In this document: positions 1-14,345 of the stretch, piece after piece
How the letters are laid out: each line of letters begins with the position of its first letter
How positions within the stretch are numbered: position 1 is the first letter of the stretch
DNA from: Epiperipatus broadwayi
Lineage: Eukaryota > Onychophora > Udeonychophora > Euonychophora > Peripatidae
Length of the DNA stretch: 64,000 nt
Assembly: GCA_028023455.1 (NCBI GenBank)
Contig: JAQFVV010000018.1
Span: 7,595,274 to 7,659,273, forward strand
Direction of reading: 5' to 3'
Position numbers and translations under genes: made by a program
The notes under the pieces: model-generated
The model's input: only the letters and a program-made list of their open reading frames with translations
The model's database searches: none
What the model was told of the DNA's origin: nothing

Positions 1-2326
1 AAATTTATAAATTTTAATGCTATTTTTTTGTTCATTTAAACTTTTTTTTAAATAACATATTAGTGAAATTATATATATTGATACAATAAATATTATCATA
101 TCATTTTTTTGCATTAAAAAAAGTAAAACATATCCAACAAAAAAAATTAACTTTTTTCTTTACAATCTGTTAAGCAAGGTATTGTGTTGCAATAACTGAT
201 AATGAAAAACCTAGTATTAAAATGCCCAAATAAAGACTTGTATTTTTTAAAATAAAACTTCCACTGTCCTACATATCAACAACGACATTTGAGAGAATCA
301 AAAAGAAAATATATATACATTAACTGATATTTGAAATTTATATATCGCTAGAGATAATCTCTAGTTAAATAAATGATTGATGATTATTTATTAATGTATT
401 TATATGAAGTAGTAATAGTATTAATTTTTGTATTTAAATTTACCACTTCTGATTTTAGTCTTTCATCTTCGATTGCAATAAAATTTAGATATGCAAAGGA
501 TTTTATCAAAAAAAAAAAAAAAATCAATTACATAACTTTTATTAATATATTTGTTTATTTTTAAATTATAATGAATTCATATATATTTTATATATGTATG
601 TTTTGAGTATTAATCTCAGTATATTACATAATATTAGTCATTGTAAATATATTATATTTACAAATGTATGTATATGTAAATAAATAAATTATGAAAGAAA
701 ATTAATCTTCACATATCCCTATTAGATGTAAAATTTATGTGTACGCACACATGTATGTATATATAAATTATTATAAAAATATACAAAATTTGAATCAAAG
801 AGCATATTAAAATATTATTCCTACTTAACTGACATATGACAATTTAAATAAAAAATATTTTGATAATATTTCAATGTCCATAGCAAATTTATTGTATGCA
901 ATTGAGGTCATTATCGAGGGTGCAGGAAAAGATGCACAAACTGTTACAAACGTTTTTCAATTAGTCGTTTCACCACTAATATATATTTATAATATATTAT
1001 TTTGAGAATTCAAATTGATAATTATTTCAATGATGGAGGAAAAAAGCATAAGCTACTATTAATATCTTTGAACTACTATGACCATAAGGTGATAAACAAT
1101 AGCATTTTTTAAATATTGTATGGATTTGATTGAATCAGTTGCTTTCATGAGACAAAACATGAGAATGTGAAAAAATCATACCAAAACAAAGCTTTCCAGA
1201 AACAGGTTTTATGTAATATTCAACTACAAGATAAGATAAATGAATTGTAGATTTTATTATTTTTTTAAAAAAAAAGTTTATGTATGAATTCTCGATTATT
1301 TTACTTTTTAAAAAACAAAATTGAGAAACTTATAAAATATTATAAATATGTAAATTTTATATAAAAAAATGTAATCATAAGATGGAAGTAATGCTCACTT
1401 TGCATACATGGTATGGACTATATATCATTGTTAATTTTTAGCTGACTTTTAATTAAGGCAATTAATTTTCTTTTAATACATTATTATCCTCTAACCTCTA
1501 ATAGATGAAAATGAAATTCTTTCTATCTACTTCTTAAATTTTTAAAAAATGCGAAGTATAGAAAATGACATTTGCATGCTTTAATATTTTTTAAAGAAAA
1601 TGTTATTCATACCCGAGTAATAGTGAATATTCCAATATCATTATCTATAATTTCATATTTATAGGAACTTAAAAAGAAGGAGGAAGTGGTTCCATTTTAA
1701 CCTACTCAAAGCAACTGAATGCTGATGCACTGCAAGATAATTTATAGATTTAATTTTAAAATGGCATTCAAAGATAACATAGTTTTAGTAATTATTATAT
1801 ATTAAAATAAATGCTACAATTAACATTTTATTATAGATATTGTACCCTCACTTCCAGAAAATATATAATAATAAAAAAATTGGACTAGCGTAGGCTAAAA
1901 TACATCTAATCGATAATAAAGATATTCTATGTTACTGTCTATTATTTAACTAGCTCTAACTAATAAAAATAATAAAGTAGTTCGGGTTTTGTAAAATTAA
2001 ATAAATAAAATATTAATAAATCATGAGACAATGAAATAAAGTATAAGTAGCAATTTGAACTACATTGACCAATATCCCATAGGATACCACCTCAATGGCA
2101 TAAGAATACTATCCCCCCTATTATTTCAAATAATAACAAAGTCATAGCATTCTTACGACTTTAAAAATAATCAATTAAATATAATGCTAATAAATAAATC
2201 CTAATCTCTTTATTCAAAATAATATGACTATAATAATCTCAGGTTCTTTAAACTAATTCGAATTATTAAAAATTTCTGTAGCCAAGTATGATGAGGGATT
2301 TTATATCACCCTCAACTACACCTAAC

Positions 2327-2396
<70 letters not shown>
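2327..2396. repeat. (TAA)n microsatellite
   Basis: About 23 uninterrupted TAA units. Confidence 0.95.
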
Positions 2397-4752
2397 CTTC
2401 AGTGTATAATCATCAATCTTATCTACTTTCAATGTTATGGTAATGATCAATAATAATAATAACAATAAATAAACAATACTGTATAAATCGTTTAGCTTTC
2501 ATGTGACATCTCAAATAAAATATGTGATATAATCTGATAATCTGAGAATATGTGGCAACGAATAATATTATAATTCTATGCAATAAATTATATGATTAAT
2601 TTATGACAATAATGATAATAATGTAAGAATGAAAATTTTCAAATATATCATATTATGAAATACTGTATTTTCTCAAAAAAATAATCTTATTCTTATGTTT
2701 TGGTTCAATATATCTGAAAAATCATGTGTGTGCTGTGTGAAAAATCAATGTAGCACAAAATTTATAAAATAAGTTTAACAAAATTTTATTATAACACTTC
2801 TAACAAAAATAAACCATGTACACTATTTACAATTAAAATCTTGGATAAATTACATACTTTATTTCAAATAAAAATAAAATAATAAAATCTAAAAGTACCT
2901 AAGCTTTCACTCTGACTTAGAACTTTTTATATTTCTTTACAACAATCATGATAAGATTACTAATGATAATCACAGATACAATTATGGCTTAAAATATATT
3001 GTCTACCAATTGAATTATATTATAATATGTTTTCCATAAGTATACACATTATGAAAACATAAACATAAACTACAGAAGTATCACTTATTTCAATATATGT
3101 CTATCGATTTATAATCAATTAATTAAATAACTTTTATTATGATAGTGCTGACATTATCCAAAAAAAATATTTATTTCAGTTCGTTAAAATAAGTGGACTT
3201 AAATAAAATAATATGATTAACATACTTTATACATCTTGATTGGCATTAATTTAATATAAAATTCTATGTGTGTTTTTATGTGTATTCTAAACATAAAAAC
3301 CATATTTCTAAAATATAAGTACTTGTTCTATTTTATGTTGTTTCTCTGGATGTATTATCCATTAAAAATATGCATTACATGTATGATAAAAATATTCAAA
3401 ATTATTCAAAAAGTCTCGTGAATAATTTTATGATCACTTATATATTTTTCTTAAAAAAAATAATTCAATAAAATACAGAAATATTTATGATTCTTTATTC
3501 TTATATTTAAGTTTACTTTCAATCTCATTCGTATTTTGATCTCAACACAAAATCAAAGCAAGAAAACCTATCTTATCCTCTTCCAAAATAACAATTCTAC
3601 AATTCCAAAAATTATTTATTATTCTCCTTCAAAATACAGTTCTGTACGATGCAATACTTAGAAATTACGAACTAGAGTATTAACACAATAGTATAAACAT
3701 ATAAGATAGTCAACATGGCAACAGTGCAATAAAGAAAAGAGTCATGACTTCTCTGTCTAATAACCTACCCTATAAAATAATGTCCAAGCTATTTATTCAG
3801 CTCTTTGGAACATTAATATGCAGTCTGAAGGAAAACACTGTCCATGAAAATATACAAGTTACAGGGCTTCGTTATCTGTACCCGCATAATTATTAAGATA
3901 ATAAAACTATCTCTATTTCCCATAAATCCTACATATGAGCATCCCTTTGGTTTCTTTGCATACTTCCAAGGTCACTACCACTTTAAAATTTTCTAATACA
4001 TTTATCTATCTACTGAAGCAGTTGGATCTGAGTTCGATCCTAGCTTCATGACATCTAGCCATAAGTCCACTTCAAACCCTAGTACTAACCTTAAATTTCC
4101 GATGCAATGGGGCTTCAATTCATGCTAATTTCCATAAAGAAAAACTATTACATAAATGTGTGTTAAAATTAATTCGTTTGAGTTTAAATTAATCAATGCT
4201 ATTAATAAATTCATGATAAAATTATTCATGAATTTATATATATTACAACAGCGTGGATTGTGCGTATATATTTATAAATATTTAAATATATATAATTGTT
4301 CGAAAGTTTCATTGTGTCGGGAATGTTTTGATTTTACTTTAAATAATTTGTTAAAATTTTAGTGATTAAAAGCTACATTCTTTCGATAAGCTTTCAGATT
4401 CTCCCTTTCCAAAACAATGGGTAAAGTTTTATTAATTAGCAAAAAAGGTAAGTATTTAAAATGTAAGGATTTCCTAATTAAAATCATTTTTCTGATTTTA
4501 AGAATTCATTTTCTAATTAGAAAATAAATTCAAGTTAATGAGTTTGAAAGCCTTGTCGAAGGAATGTATCTAAAAACAACTAGTAAATTTTGTAACATTG
4601 ATAATGAAAGAAGGGCTAGCCCGAAGACATCAGATACAGTATAAATAGCTCTGAAAAGTTTGGAGAAGCCATCTTTGTTGTAGAGAAGTGCCAGTAAATT
4701 CTGTGCGTCTTAAAATCATGAATGCAAATAGTGTTCCTAGCATGGTGAGCAG

Positions 4753-5528
4753 TTAACCCTTAAACTGCTAATTATATTATTGGTTGTATGAGGTAAAAAT
4801 CAAATCTTTTAATTGGCCAACTCACAAACTGAAGACAAAGCCTATTGTTAAAACATATTCACCTATAATATTAAATTCAACTCAGATACGTTTATAAAAA
4901 GTATATTAATACTTTCTCAGGTTATGAAAGTGAATGAAAGTTCTTTCAAAAATAAATTGCTATTTATTTATTATAAAATATTCAATTTCGGCAAATTTAA
5001 AAGTGAACTTATAAACAAAGAAATTCTGCCGTAAATGCTTTTTTTCAATTTTACGTTATGGAAAAGTAAAGATTTCTTTTTGCTAAATCTTAAATATTTT
5101 TACTAAAATCTTCAATATTTTTGGAAAATAATTTTGTTTTTTTAATATATTTTATTAAAAATTATTTTAATTTCTCAAATTATACTTTTTTAATACTTTA
5201 AATGATATTTGAAATGAAAATCTCAGCATTTTTCTTCATTTTCTTTGATCAGGCGGTTTCTTTGTTCTTTCCAGCCAATCAGAATGTCTTTGTCAGCTGA
5301 GAGCCAGCTGACAGCCAATCACCGACAAGCTTCTTTCTTTGTTTAGCTTTAAATGCAGTTTTTTTGATTTTTTACTTGTAAAATAATTTGGAAGAGGGCA
5401 CCATCTTACAGATCTTTTAAAAACCTAATCGATAAATGTCAAATGAATATCCTAGCATTAAAAATAACGGAATTAAAGTGATGTCAACTGTCGATGAGAG
5501 GTCTTGTAAGAGGTGGGAAAAAGGTTAA
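4753..5528 (+). mobile_element. piggyBac-like MITE, copy 1
   Basis: A 768-bp element (4757-5524) lies between TTAA at 4753-4756 and TTAA at 5525-5528. Its ends read CCCTTAAACTGC and, in reverse complement, CCTTTTTCCCACC, the TTAA-CCYTT arrangement of piggyBac-type elements. No transposase frame is present. The second copy at 7060-7794 is the same family in reverse orientation. Confidence 0.75.
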
Positions 5529-5836
5529 AATGTCAAGAATCTGGCTACGGTTCATGAAGTCCCTTGAAAATCTTCAATGAAACTGCTAAATCCTTTCTGA
5601 ACCAATTGTGTTGCAAAAATCATGAAAAATCAATAAAATTCTGTTCAAGTAATCGACCAAATGCATGCCTACATTTTACCAACCTGGACGTGTAAACTAA
5701 GGAACCAGCCCCAGAAGAAATGGTAATATATTTCCATAATGAACTGTAACTTTCTGGCCAGTTTTGAACTTTACTTTACACTCCCTATAAGAGCTCTTTT
5801 CATTCTTTAATATAAATCTGTACAAAATGCTTATTT

Positions 5837-7805
5837 ATTTATGCTTTTTAAATTCATAGTAATTCTCTCAATCTCTAGTCCTTAGATTTAGTTTTCCTTT
5901 CTTACGATGGTGGTTCATTTAATATATATATTTATCATGTGATTTATTAATGTTGTTTATTTTTAATTATATTCCAATAATCCTTCGACTTGATGAGCTC
6001 CTTTGTTCCATTTGCTTTATGCAAATAATATAATATTAAGTCTAATCGTAATTCTCGCCCATTAGAACTAAATTTATATGTTCTATCAATCATCAAGTCG
6101 AAAGAAATTATTAAATATTTACTATTTTTATAATTGGCTAATAATAAATTATTAGCTCCATTTCTAATCTATGCCCCAGCTATTTTCTCATTTCACCAAT
6201 ATTTATTTACTCATATATAATGTTAAAATATATTGCAAAAGAGGTTGAAAGGAATCAACTAAATATATTGTATTTTAATTCAAATTTCTGTTACTATCTA
6301 TTAATATTTAGGAAGGGCACGATGTTTGGGGCATAACTAATATAATTTTATAAATGCTTTAAATAATTTTAGTTAAAAGCTCATTTGACTTTAATTAATT
6401 TGATCAAGTCATCACGTAGAGCATTCTATAACAAATTGAGTTTTATTATTCAAACGATGACTATCAAGTCACCATCTTTGAACGTTGCTGGCATAGGGCA
6501 ATCTTTTCACTCCGTAGACTTGTCGGTGATAATATTACTGTTGTTTTAATTATAGAGGAAGAAAGCACTTCCTCCCCTGCTCATGTTATATTTGGAACAC
6601 CAAAGGTTTGTAGTTATAACTCAGCCTGGCTTTCCCCATGTTCCCCATCTACTTAAAGGGCAGTAAGACTTGTGATACGCAAGCCGCCATACTATTTAAA
6701 CCACCAACCAGCGATTATCTTTCCTTTTCATTTATAGCTCATAATTCATCAGCACCATGATGAAGTGATTTCAATTAAAGTTGAACAAATTCTTAGTTAT
6801 CTCAAATTAAGTAAGTTCTCTAATAAAGGTTAAAGTTATGCCCTAATTACGTATCTTGCTCTTCATGAATGGATTTGCGAATGTGAAAATAAATCTCACA
6901 TTCTTTATAAAATAAGAATCATGATTTCCATCACCACTGAATACTTTATCTGCCTTTATTTTCTTGTTGGGGACATAGATAGGTAGACTTTCAAATACTG
7001 TGTAATACTCGTAGGCATATAATAGGAGCTGCCATCCCTATTATAATTATAAACTCTGTTTAACCCTTTTCCCACCTCTTACGAGGCACCTCGTAGACAT
7101 CTGACATCACTCTATCTCTGCAAGTTTTTATACGAAAATATTCGTTCAATATGTTTTTAAATAGATTTTTAAAAGCTCTATAAGATGGTGCCCTCTTCCG
7201 AATTCTTTTACAAGTAAAAAATAAAAAAAACTGCATTTAAAGCTAAACAAAGAAAGAAGCTTATTGGTGATTGGCTCTCAGCCAGTTCTCAGCCGACAAA
7301 GACATTCTGATTGGCTGAAAAAAACAAAGAAACTGCCTGATCAAAGAAAATAAAGATAAACGCTGAGATTTTCATTTCGAATGTGATTTAACTATTAAAA
7401 AAAGGATAATTTGACAAATTAAAAAAAATTTTTAAAAAATAAACTAAAAAAACAAAATTATTTTTGTAAAAATATTGAAGCTGTAGTAAAAAGAAATATT
7501 TACTTTTCTATAATGTAAAAGTCGATCTTTTTGTTTATATTATAGCTTTTATGTTGCCGAAATTGAATATTTTAGAATAAATAAATAGCAATTTATTTTT
7601 GAAAGAACTTTTGTTCTCTTCATAACCTGAAAAATTAATAATATACTTTTTATAAACGTATCTGAGTTGAATTTAATATTATAGGCGAATATGTTTTAAC
7701 AATAGGCTTTGTCTTCAGTTTGTGAGTTGGCCAATTAAGAGATTTGATTTTTATCTCATACAACCAATAATAAAATTAGCGGTTAAAAGGTTAAGACTAG
7801 AGGTG
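5837..7805 (+). repeat. W repeat, copy 1, interrupted by a MITE
   Basis: From TTATGCTTTTTAAATTC to GACTAGAGGTG it matches 10378-11620 with few differences, once the MITE at 7060-7794 is removed. Its length without the MITE is about 1.24 kb. It could be an LTR: a TGGTGACC, which would suit a primer-binding site, follows directly at 7806. But it lacks TG...CA ends, so the nature is open. Confidence 0.75.
7060..7794 (-). mobile_element. piggyBac-like MITE, copy 2, with empty-site proof
   Basis: A 727-bp element (7064-7790) sits between two TTAA tetranucleotides. The flanks CTCTGT and GACTAGAGGTG occur joined by a single TTAA at 11601-11620 in the second copy of the surrounding W repeat. That copy is the uninterrupted target, so the boundaries and the TTAA duplication are direct. 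It aligns over its length with the reverse complement of 4757-5524. Confidence 0.9.
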
Positions 7806-10377
7806 TGGTGACCAACAAATATTTTCAATTCTATAGTGCAATTCTAAAGCATTTTTGAAACTTTGCTAAAAATTTGTAAGCACACAAGTATGAATATTTA
7901 CATATCATATGACTCAAACTCAGACAAACTGTATCGATTTATGTCTGGTAACAAAAATAAATGTTTAATTGCAAAAATATTATATTAAAAAATAATGATA
8001 TAATAATATAATGTAACGATATATAAATATGTCGTTACATTAATTTAAAATAAAAACTTAAAAGTTCGCAAATAAAAGTAAAAAAACTAAACGCTAAAAT
8101 TAAAATGTTTGTTAAATGTATATACATTCGCACAGATGCCAAACTTTAAAAATATTTTTTTTTTTAAAAAAAAAAACAAATAAATAAGTATTTGAACGTA
8201 CTTTTTTATAAAAAAAAAAGTACAAGATTTAAAAATAAAAACAGGTATTAATTAATTCTCATAATCTGTAAATGGAAATGATTGTTTATGAATTATCGAA
8301 AACCAAACTGGCCCTTGGGCTCTTGTATAATTAAAATGATCTGATGAAAGATAGATAAGAAAATAAAAAGAAATTAGCTTGACCAATGGAAGCACTAAGC
8401 CTTGGCTCGGACCCTAACGAAAGTGATGGATTAGTGACGTTTTGTTGATTGAATCCGTGTGGATAATATAAAAAGGGAAATACAGTTTTTTCTGACAGTT
8501 CCAGCTTTTTGTGTTTGAGAGATATGGTAGGACGCACATACCACACTCTCTATTTAAAAAAAAAATGAAAAGACTGTGATACCTTGAACCAGCTATTGCC
8601 ATCTCCAGAACATTATCTACCAATGGAGGCATCGCGGGAATTAAAAACAGGAACCTGGACTTTTCTACCATAAGCTATATGAAATGAACAATTATTAAAA
8701 TCAATTAAGAACTTTCGTCAAGTTTTACAAATTGATAAACAAGCCAACTTAAATGTTAAAACGGACTCTTATCTGACTTTTGTAAGTTTTAAATCAAATT
8801 AATAATGTTTAATTTTATATGTTTTCCGATTGATAAACATCATTTCCATTTTTTTTTTGCCTTATTGTAAAGATTATTTAAATGCATGAAATTTAAGTTG
8901 TTTATAGACGCTTGCATGGATTCGTTTGCGGTTAATTATATTTTGGTTTTCACATTTGATCAAAATATATAGACATTCGATAAATAATGATACCGTACGG
9001 TATCTAAAATGTATTTATTCGGATGTCTTTTAAGGTTATTGGTGACAACGCAAGTATCTTATGGTGAATACTATTGGGTTACTTATAAATTTCCCTCTGC
9101 GATTGTCGGTATCAATAATTTTGTATTTTGATCATTTATGTTTATTTTGAAATGTTTTTGACCGTGGAATCTATGTAATCGATCTATACCCAACATTTTT
9201 AAACAAATCTGTGCGAACGTATTTAAATGTTAAATTTAAGTCGGGCGTGAATGGCTATATAGTTTTGTAAAGTTATATTAAGGGAGGGTAATCTTAGGTT
9301 ATTCATTTCGTAGTTGAATTGGTTCAATGGATGGGATATATTTGTGTAATTGTAGATGTAGTATGAGATCCGCTACGGGCAGGATTATATATATATGCCA
9401 CACACCTTCTGTTTGCCTATGGATGGGTTTGTAAGACGGCAAAGGACCGCAGTCCATTCCTATGGAGTTTTATGTTTATTGTTCTACTTGCCAACAGATG
9501 TAACATTCCTGTTGGTGGAGAGACAATGTCTTCTCTAATTCTACTTACTGATCAGATGTACATTCCTGACAGTATAGTATTTTGTGTTGTCGTATTTTCA
9601 TGCTACATTGAATACATAAATGTATCAGATGGATTGGCGCCGGTTTGATTGCGAAATTTGTTGCCTAAGGTTAAATCAGGGAAGAATATTTTCTTTTCAA
9701 ATGCAGATCTATGTAGTCTATTCATACTTGACTATCTAAATAAAATATTAAACTCATTGAAACTTAGTTAAATGTAAAACTAAAGATTAATAGAAAAATC
9801 TAAAATGGTGAATTTATTCCTCAAAATTTAAATGTTATTTTATATGTGCGTAAATAAATATTTTTATGTGTTAATTTCTGGCAGTGGCTTTTATTTATTT
9901 ATATTTAAGATATAAATTAAGATATAGATTTTTATCTCTGCGTCTCCACTGAGCTAGTGACTTGGGCTAACGATCTGAATATTTAAATAAAGTGGAATCT
10001 TAACAGCACGTATCTGCCTACTCTATAAATTTTTCTAGGTTTAAATGCCTAGATGGTGCCTTGTAGAGCAGATATCATAGTTTGCGGTTAGATTCGATCT
10101 TCACTTTCATTTCGATCGTTATAATAATTTAGAATAATAATTCTGATACTATAAAATTAAACACATTTCTCCCTGCAAAATATTACATTTAAAATAAATA
10201 ATTATATAATACAACTATTAAGTATAATTTTCAATTTACAATACACTAATTTATTTAATTTTAAGTTATTACTTTAAAATTTAGCTTTTAACACTTATTT
10301 AAAAGACTTATTAACGTACTATTTTACTATGGCCAGTTTTTTCAACCATACAAAACTACACTATTTAGCTTTACTTG
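7806..10377 (+). repeat. V repeat, copy 1, split by a 2.1-kb insertion
   Basis: The two pieces 7806-8011 and 10124-10377 together match 14346-14804 end to end. The gap is an inserted element at 8012-10123. The piece begins TGGTGACCAACAAATATT and ends in TTTACTTGATT, where W copy 2 starts. Confidence 0.85.
8012..10123. mobile_element. 2.1-kb inserted element, possible solo LTR
   Basis: It begins TGTAACGAT and ends ATCGTTATA, inverted termini with one mismatch in nine. Target ATAA is present on both sides (8008-8011 and 10124-10127) and only once in the uninterrupted V copy at 14549-14552. The 4-bp duplication and near TG...CA ends suit a solo LTR of a gypsy-type element. A TGTAACGA...TCGTTACA hairpin lies at 8012-8039. 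The interior is richer in GC than its surroundings around 9000-9700. The open frames at 8331-8671 overlap on one strand and resemble nothing known to me. A DNA transposon is the alternative. Confidence 0.75.
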
Positions 10378-11620
10378 ATTTATGCTTTTTAAATTCATAG
10401 TAAATTCTCTCAATCTCTAGTCCTTAGATTTAGTTTTCCTTTCTTACGATGGCGGTTCATTTAATATATATATATATATCATGTGATTTATTAATGTTGT
10501 TTATTTTTAATTATATGCCAATAATCCTTCAACTCGATGAACTCCTTTGTTCCATTTGCTTTATGCAAATAATATAATATTAAGTCTAATCATAATTCAT
10601 TCCCTTTAGAACTAAATTTATATGTTCTATCAATCATCAAGTCGAAAGAAATTATTAAATGTTTACTATTTTTATAATTGGCTAATAATAAATTATTAGC
10701 TCCATTTCTAATCTATGCCCCAGCTATTTTCTCATTTCACCAATATTTTTTTACTCATATATAATGTTAAAATATATTGCAAAAGAGGGTTGAAAAGAAT
10801 CAACTAAATATATTATATTTTAATTCAAATTTCTGTTACTATCTATTAATATTTAGGAAGGACACGATGTTTGGGGCGTAACTAATATAATTTTATAAAT
10901 GCTTTAAATAATTTTAGTTAAAAGCTCATTTGACTTTAATTAATTTGATCAAGTTATCATGTAGAGCATTCTATAACAAATTGGGTTTTATTATTCAAAT
11001 GGTGACTATCAAGTCACCATCTTCGAACGTTGCTGGCGTAGGGCAATCTTTTCACTCCGTAGACTTGTCGGTGATAATATTACTGTTGTTTTAATTATAG
11101 AGGAAGAAAGCACTTCCTCCCCTGCTCATGTTATATTTGGAACACCAAAGGTTCATAGTTATAACTCAGCCTGGCTTTCCCCATGTTCCCCATCTACTTA
11201 AAGGGCAGTAAGACTTGTGTTACACAAGCCGCCATACTATTTAAACCACCAACCAGCGATTATCTTTCCTTTTCATTTATAGCTCATAATTCATCGGCAC
11301 CATGATGAAGTGATTGCAATTAAAGTCGAACAAATTCTTAGTTATCTCAAATTAAGTAAGTTCTCTAATAAAGGTTAAAGTTATGCCCTAATTACGTATC
11401 TTGCTCTTCATGAATGGATTTGCGAATGTGAAAATAAATCTCACATTCTTTATAAAATAAGAATAATAATTTCCATCACCACTGAATACCTTTATCTGCC
11501 TTTATTTTTTTGTTGGGGGCATAGACAGGTAGACTTTCAAATACTGTGTAATACTCGTAGGCATATAATAGGAGCTGCCATCCCTATTATAATTATAAAC
11601 TCTGTTTAAGACTAGAGGTG
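10378..11620 (+). repeat. W repeat, copy 2, uninterrupted
   Basis: 1243 bp, in direct orientation with copy 1 and containing the undisturbed TTAA at 11606-11609. With copy 1 it brackets a V repeat, giving the order W-V-W. No coding frame stands out. Confidence 0.8.
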
Positions 11621-11814
11621 ATCAATATAATCATCATTTAAAATTGAACAAAACTATTACTAATATTATTAAATATTTTATTAACACACTTGGTTTCTTA
11701 AGTCTTTTATTCCATAATTATTTTAATGTTAATGCTCACTGTCTGTGTTGGCAACCCGAACATATACATATGATTCGATTTAAAATTATCTTTAGTTAAT
11801 TTATTATCTGATAT

Positions 11815-12010
11815 TAGTGTCAGTTCAGGGGTCTCTAAACCTCACCAACTGTTGAGCTAGTTCCTTGGTGCATAGCACTGTGCCGTCGATTTAGATCATT
11901 CATTGATCTGAGCTGGTGAGTTGCGTTTGAATTCAGTTTGGTTCAGCTGAGTTTGGATCCGACTTGCGGTTTAGGTGGTGGACGTTTTTCGATCGGTACA
12001 CTACATCACT
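11815..12010. other. GC-richer patch of unknown origin
   Basis: About 195 bases with markedly higher GC than the flanks. It includes a short palindromic GATCATTCATTGATC and ends in CGATCGGTACACTACATCA. It has no convincing frame. It may be a remnant of an LTR or other element with little AT drift. Confidence 0.3.
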
Positions 12011-14345
12011 AAAATTATCAAATATATTTCTAAAACAATAAATAAAATTCACATATGAACTCAACAATCTAGAACTATTCAACAAAAAAATGTTATTTCA
12101 CTTTCGAAATTCCTCAATAGAAATACAAATGATTTTGTATCAATGCATTAAATTAATACTTTAAACATTTTTAAAATAATAAGGTTCTTTTACTAAAGAA
12201 TCATATAAATTATATTCATTGTTCAATCATATTACATTAGTAATATAAAATAAAAAATGTGTATATTTTCTTTTGAAATCTAACTCATATTTCACAATAA
12301 TAATGATAAGTCATATGTGTGTTTAATGCACTCACACATACCCATACATTCATAAAATAATACTATCAAAATATTCCAAGCAATCTAAAGAAAAGAAAAG
12401 AAATACATCATAAAAAATATAAAAAAATATTTTATAAATTTTACCCATGTGACAATTTGCTAGTCGGTCACTTTTAGACGTTTTCCGTCCACATTTCATA
12501 AAAATATTACATAATATTAGCATTTACTCAGCAAAAAAACTATCATACTAAAAACATATTTATAAAATTTTTACAGAAAATTAAATATTCTTTACGATAA
12601 TTACTATGCTATATTAGTAAATATTTGGTATGTAATTTTTCTGCCTACTAAATAAAAATTAATATTATTATTAGTACGTAAAAATAATTAAACCATATTT
12701 ATGTAAATCTTCTATCCATTACAAAGTAATTTTTTTAAAAAAAGTTCTTTCTTTTCTCTGATATTTCCATTATAAGTCCTAATAAATGCACACTCCCCTT
12801 CCCTGGCATTTGTTTCTATGACAACCATCATCTAACACTTGTGAACAAAAAATTTTCTCCCCCCCCCACTGCACAACCCATGATGAAATGATTTTTTAAA
12901 AAAAATTATGAAAACAAAAAATTGAAAAGACGTCGACTTTTGAAATCTGGATTCATCTATAAAAATAATCATTAATCTTTACTTGAAAGTTTATAAAAAG
13001 TATAGTCCTTTATCTATATCTTTCAGAACAATGATTACTAAAGATGATATTAATTTATAAAGTTAAAAAATAATCCTCTGGAATTTTCCTCATTATATAG
13101 GATCCTGTATTGGTCTTCTGATGCATCAATTACAGCTATACATATAAATTGCACTTTTTTTCACAGAAATTGGCATTTAACAATTTAATAAAGCTAGCAT
13201 AAAGTTATTTCATCAGGATAATTTTAATTATCTAGGTATTTTTCTTCCAGATAATAATTTTCCAATATCGTTTTTTTTTTCACATTATTAAATACATGCA
13301 GTCTACTTGTCACATAAAATATATTTGCAATAATTTTAATCTTTACTTTTTTATTATTTTGAATAAAAGTTCAGAATAAATTCTTAAAAGAATATTTTGT
13401 TTAAAAAAAACATTTACTGTAATTCTTTTTTAAAAAATGATATATTTTCAAAGTATTGAGAATTAAAAGTCTTTACCATATAGCTTTGCCTTTTTTTTTT
13501 AGATACGGCTATCTTTTCTCACAATGAAATGCATCTACATTAAATTTACAACAAACTTTTTTATCTAATTCTCTCAATAATATCCAAAATATTAATATAA
13601 CTAATATTATATCTCTTTCAATTAATAATTTTAGAAATATATTTTCACTTAATGTCTGTACCTCCATCCTTTCTTTCCACAGATATACATTTACTTTTGG
13701 TATGAATTCCATAGTTATTGCAAAAGCTGGTTTAAGTTTCCATAGACTACTTAGTAGGGAATTTTAGTTGCTTCAACAGTGCATGATTTAAACTTGATAT
13801 ACTTCTAATTTTTAATACTCTCTTCTAGAATAATTCCAATTAATAAATTGTACAATACTTTAATATTTTAAAAAGAATAAATTGTTAAGAGAGCACAGAA
13901 TTGACTTTTAAAGCACAAACCATTGATAAAAGCACAATTATATTATTAAAGCATAATTTTATTAAAGCACAATTTTATTAAATCATACAGAAACAGGTGA
14001 GCATCTGCTTTAATAGTAAATTGAGCTAATGATTTGATTGGCTATAATATCTTTAACTAGTGATCTAATTTACATATTTAGCCAAGATTACACAATTAAA
14101 ATTAAAAATAAAATCTATGACTCATTAAATATTACATTAAATACTACATTATTTAATTCTAAACTAATTTTATATTTTATTTAAACCAACTAAATATTTT
14201 AAAATAGCATTTCAAAAATAATATTTTATTAATTTATCCAGCATTTATTTTTAATGTATCTATTTTTTAAAATCTAATTTTATTAACTACATTCATTTTA
14301 AAAACCTTATAAATATTTTATAACAGCTAATTTTTTTATCTTGTC

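Noticed and set aside
8331-8671. Two overlapping minus-strand frames inside the 2.1-kb inserted element
   Set aside because: They overlap in different frames, resemble no known protein and lie in a probable LTR.
13509-13712. Minus-strand frame with VNVYLWKERMEV, considered as the missing SOUL exon 5
   Set aside because: The resemblance to the SOUL V-F-L...M-x-V-Y-V strand needs a gap, no acceptor in phase 0 stands before it, and the following residues do not match the family.
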